From Polaromonas sp. (GTDB lineage Bacteria; Pseudomonadota; Gammaproteobacteria; Burkholderiales; Burkholderiaceae_C): a DNA stretch of 46,673 bases. Positions 44,201 to 46,673 of this stretch are shown piece after piece; within the stretch, counting starts at the first letter, position 1; each line of letters begins with the position of its first letter. Both the position numbers and the translations under genes were made by a program. The notes under the pieces are model-generated. The model searched no databases. It was not told where the DNA came from and was given only the letters and a program-made list of their open reading frames with translations. The DNA lies in assembly GCA_030683705.1 (NCBI GenBank), contig JAUXPP010000060.1, positions 1 to 46,673 of the forward strand. The letters run 5' to 3'.

Positions 44201-45322
44201 TCAGCCCAGGCAGATGCGCTGAAACAGGCCGCCGGGCAGCCGGGCCACCCGGTTGTCCAGTTCCAGCGCCAGCAGTTGCGCCTGTAATTCGGGCGTGGGC
44301 AGACCGGTGCGTGCCTGCAATGCATCCAGGCTTGCCGGGTCAAAGCCCATGGCCGCCAGCAGCGGCGTTTCTTCCGGATCGGCCTGGCTGTCGACCCAGA
44401 CGCCCGTTGCCGCCGCGGCATGGGGAAGCCGGAGTTCTTCGAGCACATCCTGGGCCGATTCGACCAGCTTGGCGCCCTGCTTGATCAATGCGTGGCAGCC
44501 GCGCGACTGCGGTGAGTGGATTGAGCCCGGAATCGCAAACACGTCCTTGCCCTGTTCGGCGGCCAGGCGAGCCGTGATCAGCGAGCCCGACTTCAGCGCC
44601 GCCTCGACCACCAGCGTGCCCTGCGCCAGCCCTGAAATGACGCGGTTGCGCTTGGGGAAGTTGGCGGTCAGCGGCGGCGTGCCCAGCGGATATTCGCTGA
44701 TGATCAGCCCGTGCTGGGCAATCCGGTGCGCCAGGTCCAGGTGTTTTTTCGGGTACACCCGGTCCAGCCCGGTGCCGACCACCGCAATGGTGGTTCCGCC
44801 GCCCAGCAAGGCGCCGTCGTGGGCCGCGCCGTCGATGCCGAGCGCCAGGCCGGAGACCACGCAGACACCGGAAGCGCCGAACACTTTCGCAAATTGCCGG
44901 GCGTTGTCCTCGCCCTGTGGCGTCGGATTCCGGCTGCCTACCATGGCCAGGCAAGGCGCTCTGTTTTTGATAGCGTCCCACGCTGGCGAACCGGGGGCTC
45001 CAAGCATATACAGCATGGAAGGTGGGTCTTCGATATCGAGCAGTGCGGGCGGGTACGCGGGGTCGCCCAGGGTCACCACCTGATGCTCGTCACCGGCCTG
45101 CAGCCATTGCAGCGTGACTTGTCGCTGGGCGGCGAGGGTCCCGGGTTCGGTCAGCAGGGCATCGGCCAGTTTGTCCGAAACCAGCTGGCGCAAGCTGCCG
45201 GCCGTCTGCTCAAAAATGGCCTGCGCCGAACCGAAGGCCGCCAGCAGTTTGCGCGCAGCCGTGTTGCCCAGACCGGGTGTCAGGGCCAGACGCAACCAGG
45301 CGCCAAGTTCTTCGGCTTGCAT
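44201..45322 (-). CDS. dprA: DNA-processing protein DprA
   Basis: A 373-residue protein that loads RecA onto incoming single-stranded DNA during natural transformation. The N-terminal SAM-like/HhH region (about 1-70) is followed by the extended Rossmann DNA-binding domain with MVGSRNPTPQG (about 126), VVSGLALGIDGAAHDGAL (about 156), YPLGTPPLTANFPKRNRVI and VVEAALKSGSLITARLA, then a C-terminal winged-helix domain (about 310-370). Residues about 115-124 (DAIKNRAP), just before MVGSRN, are encoded by a remnant of the interspersed repeat in a position where other DprA proteins have a variable loop. No good ribosome binding site precedes the ATG. smg lies downstream and the LysM gene upstream. Confidence 0.93.
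   Translation of the reverse strand: MQAEELGAWLRLALTPGLGNTAARKLLAAFGSAQAIFEQTAGSLRQLVSDKLADALLTEPGTLAAQRQVTLQWLQAGDEHQVVTLGDPAYPPALLDIEDPPSMLYMLGAPGSPAWDAIKNRAPCLAMVGSRNPTPQGEDNARQFAKVFGASGVCVVSGLALGIDGAAHDGALLGGGTTIAVVGTGLDRVYPKKHLDLAHRIAQHGLIISEYPLGTPPLTANFPKRNRVISGLAQGTLVVEAALKSGSLITARLAAEQGKDVFAIPGSIHSPQSRGCHALIKQGAKLVESAQDVLEELRLPHAAAATGVWVDSQADPEETPLLAAMGFDPASLDALQARTGLPTPELQAQLLALELDNRVARLPGGLFQRICLG
44944..44974 (-). repeat. Possible repeat remnant inside dprA
   Basis: On the minus strand GCTATCAAAAACAGAGCGCC followed by TTGCCTGG matches the left half of copies 2 and 3, with one change breaking the TAGC arm. It is in frame within dprA and sense to it. The right half is not present, and conserved DprA sequence resumes at once. 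Confidence 0.45.
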
Positions 45323-45358
45323 GGCTGGGCGGCTCAGGGCCTGAGCGGCAGGCCGGCC

Positions 45359-46573
45359 TCAGTTGGGGTTGACGAAGCGATCGCCCACTTGGGCGCCTTC
45401 GCTGACTTGCAGCACCAGCGCGTAGGACAGTTTTTCGAAAGTGCGGAAAACAATCAGCAGGCCGTTGCGCTCGTTGGGCAAGCGGATCTGGGTCCGGGGC
45501 GAGTCGGTACGGTCCGTCATCTGGACGCCGCTCTGCTGGATGGCCATCACGTGGCCGCGCTCCAGGCCGTCCCGCGCGCCGCGGTTGAGCACCACCACCT
45601 GGTTGCCGCCCGCGTAACGCACGGCGCTGCCGTAAATCGAGACAATCTGCCCTTCGATTTGCGTTGCCGGTGCACGTGGCACGTAGCTCAGCAGTTCACG
45701 CGGCGGCTCTGCCACCAGGCGGTCCCCGATGCGCATTTCTTCCTTGGCCACCACGATGTCGATGGTCGCCGGCACGATCTCGGTCGATACCTTGCCGTCC
45801 TTGCCGGTCACGGAAGCGGTGCTTTCGCCACGCACCAGTTCTGCCTTGCCGACAAACTGCGCTTCGTAACCGAGGATTTCACCGGTGCTGGGGTCCTTCA
45901 GGGGCGTGGCATTGCGGAACACCCGGTAGTCCAGCGGCTCGCCTTTGGCGTCGCTCAGCGGTTTGCCGCCTTCCTTGCTGCTGTAAGCGCCGCGGGCATA
46001 GGCGCGGTCGCCACGGCTGAGCAGGACGCGGCCTTCCTGGGTGGCCACGATGCGGGGCGCCAGGGCAAAGGCGGTTTCGTCAACAATCAGGGCCTCTGAA
46101 AGAAAGGGCTCGATGGCCTGCGGCGACAGTGTGGGCACCGCGGCATCGGCCAGCGACTCATAACGCGTGCGCGGCGATACCCGGACCGTGCCGCCAGGCA
46201 AGCCGTCGGCACCGCGTCGTGTACGCAGGGTGGCGCGGCCGTTGGCCTTGTCCAGGTACAACTGCTGGCCCGGATAGATGCGGTGCGGGTTGCGGATGTC
46301 CTCGAGGTTCATGCCCCACAGCTCGGGCCAGCGCCACGGGCTTTTGAGGAACATGCCGGAGATGGCCCACAAGGTGTCGCCGCGCTTGACCGTGTATTCG
46401 TCCGGCGCGTTGGGCACCAGGTCGGCCAGCGGTACGCCGGTTTGCGCCACCTGGGTGGCGGTGGCACGCTGGCCGGGCGTGATCGGGAAATTCTGGGCAT
46501 GCAAACCCGCCGTGCAGGCCAGCAGGGCTACCGCCATTGAAATTTGACTGAAACGACCAGACATAGTTTGCAT
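45359..46573 (-). CDS. Secreted LysM domain protein
   Basis: A 404-residue exported protein. The signal peptide covers about residues 1-26 (SMAVALLACTAGLHA). One LysM peptidoglycan-binding domain at about 59-108 reads YTVKRGDTLWAISGMFLKSP, then WPELWGMN and NPHRIYPGQQLYL. The long C-terminal part (about 130-404) is a beta-rich domain of unknown function typical of LysM proteins encoded upstream of dprA in betaproteobacteria. The ATG at 46571-46573 is chosen because of the signal peptide and an AAGG site; the frame is open to 46645. It is 37 bases upstream of dprA, so co-transcription is likely. A short palindrome at 46639-46654 lies in its promoter region. Confidence 0.9.
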   Translation of the reverse strand: MQTMSGRFSQISMAVALLACTAGLHAQNFPITPGQRATATQVAQTGVPLADLVPNAPDEYTVKRGDTLWAISGMFLKSPWRWPELWGMNLEDIRNPHRIYPGQQLYLDKANGRATLRTRRGADGLPGGTVRVSPRTRYESLADAAVPTLSPQAIEPFLSEALIVDETAFALAPRIVATQEGRVLLSRGDRAYARGAYSSKEGGKPLSDAKGEPLDYRVFRNATPLKDPSTGEILGYEAQFVGKAELVRGESTASVTGKDGKVSTEIVPATIDIVVAKEEMRIGDRLVAEPPRELLSYVPRAPATQIEGQIVSIYGSAVRYAGGNQVVVLNRGARDGLERGHVMAIQQSGVQMTDRTDSPRTQIRLPNERNGLLIVFRTFEKLSYALVLQVSEGAQVGDRFVNPN

Positions 46574-46638
46574 CTTGTGGCCCTTGGGGCTGGCATGGCC
46601 TGTGGTGAGGGGGCCGGATGCCGTGTTTGTAACTTGAT

Positions 46639-46654
46639 AAATCACTAGCGATTT
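46639..46654. promoter_or_regulatory. Palindrome upstream of the LysM gene
   Basis: AAATC-ACTAGC-GATTT is a 5-6-5 inverted repeat with a palindromic CTAG centre, 66 bases before the start of the LysM gene. It is AT-rich and lies where that gene's promoter should be. A regulator site is possible; no factor is suggested. Confidence 0.25.
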
Positions 46655-46673
46655 TGTACTTAAGCCCTTGATT

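Overview
The window is GC-rich chromosomal DNA of a betaproteobacterium, most likely a member of the Comamonadaceae (Polaromonas/Rhodoferax/Variovorax-like). The evidence is the gene content (glnE-yhdP-nit, yajC-secD-secF, smg-dprA-LysM, a fused Lrp-linked indolepyruvate oxidoreductase, a Bug-type binding protein) and a scattered short repeat (GCTA...TAGCTGC...GGGCTGGAGGCC) of a kind I associate with that family. I see no phage, IS element, CRISPR array, tRNA or rRNA. Most of the window is core chromosome with dense, same-strand gene clusters.

Layout. 1-3.1 kb: the start of a COG2907-type flavin oxidoreductase (cut by the edge), an exported glutathione peroxidase, then a ferritin-like di-iron protein translationally coupled to a RidA-like protein, and the heptose-phosphate adenylyltransferase rfaE2. 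3.2-9.8 kb: a leftward TetR - outer-membrane lipoprotein - adaptor - RND pump operon with a clear dyad operator in front of the regulator. 9.9-12.7 kb: glnE. 12.8-20.5 kb: a tight rightward run of yhdP (envelope AsmA-like protein), a Nit-type amidase, a PAS histidine kinase and its FixJ/LuxR-type regulator. 20.5-22.1 kb: a tiny membrane protein squeezed between two neighbours, mltA and an MliC-like lipoprotein. 22.2-25.5 kb: a Bug solute-binding protein and argE on one strand, then a LysR regulator. 25.7-32.9 kb: an alpha/beta-hydrolase-fold protein that lacks the catalytic serine and histidine, followed by a second, MexEF-OprN-like RND efflux operon. 33.1-37.4 kb: an Lrp/AsnC regulator divergent from a 1193-residue indolepyruvate ferredoxin oxidoreductase. 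37.5-40.8 kb: yajC-secD-secF. 40.9-43.5 kb: a DUF1631 protein with long polyglycine linkers. 43.6-46.6 kb: smg, dprA and a secreted LysM protein.

How the parts relate. Two separate tripartite efflux systems have different regulators (TetR, LysR), each with a matching inverted-repeat operator candidate. The envelope theme recurs: LPS heptose activation, YhdP lipid transport, MltA, the lysozyme-inhibitor-like lipoprotein, the Sec auxiliary complex and the LysM protein.

The points most worth a second look are: (i) six copies or remnants of one short dyad-tipped repeat, two of them read through as protein sequence (an efflux outer-membrane protein and DprA) and one supplying the overlapping stop codons of two convergent genes; (ii) the HSL-family pseudo-hydrolase next to the MexEF-like pump; (iii) a 49-residue membrane protein gene whose start codon overlaps mltA's start and whose stop overlaps the response regulator's stop. 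I found no clearly novel multi-gene system; the repeat family and the pseudo-hydrolase/efflux association are the best candidates.
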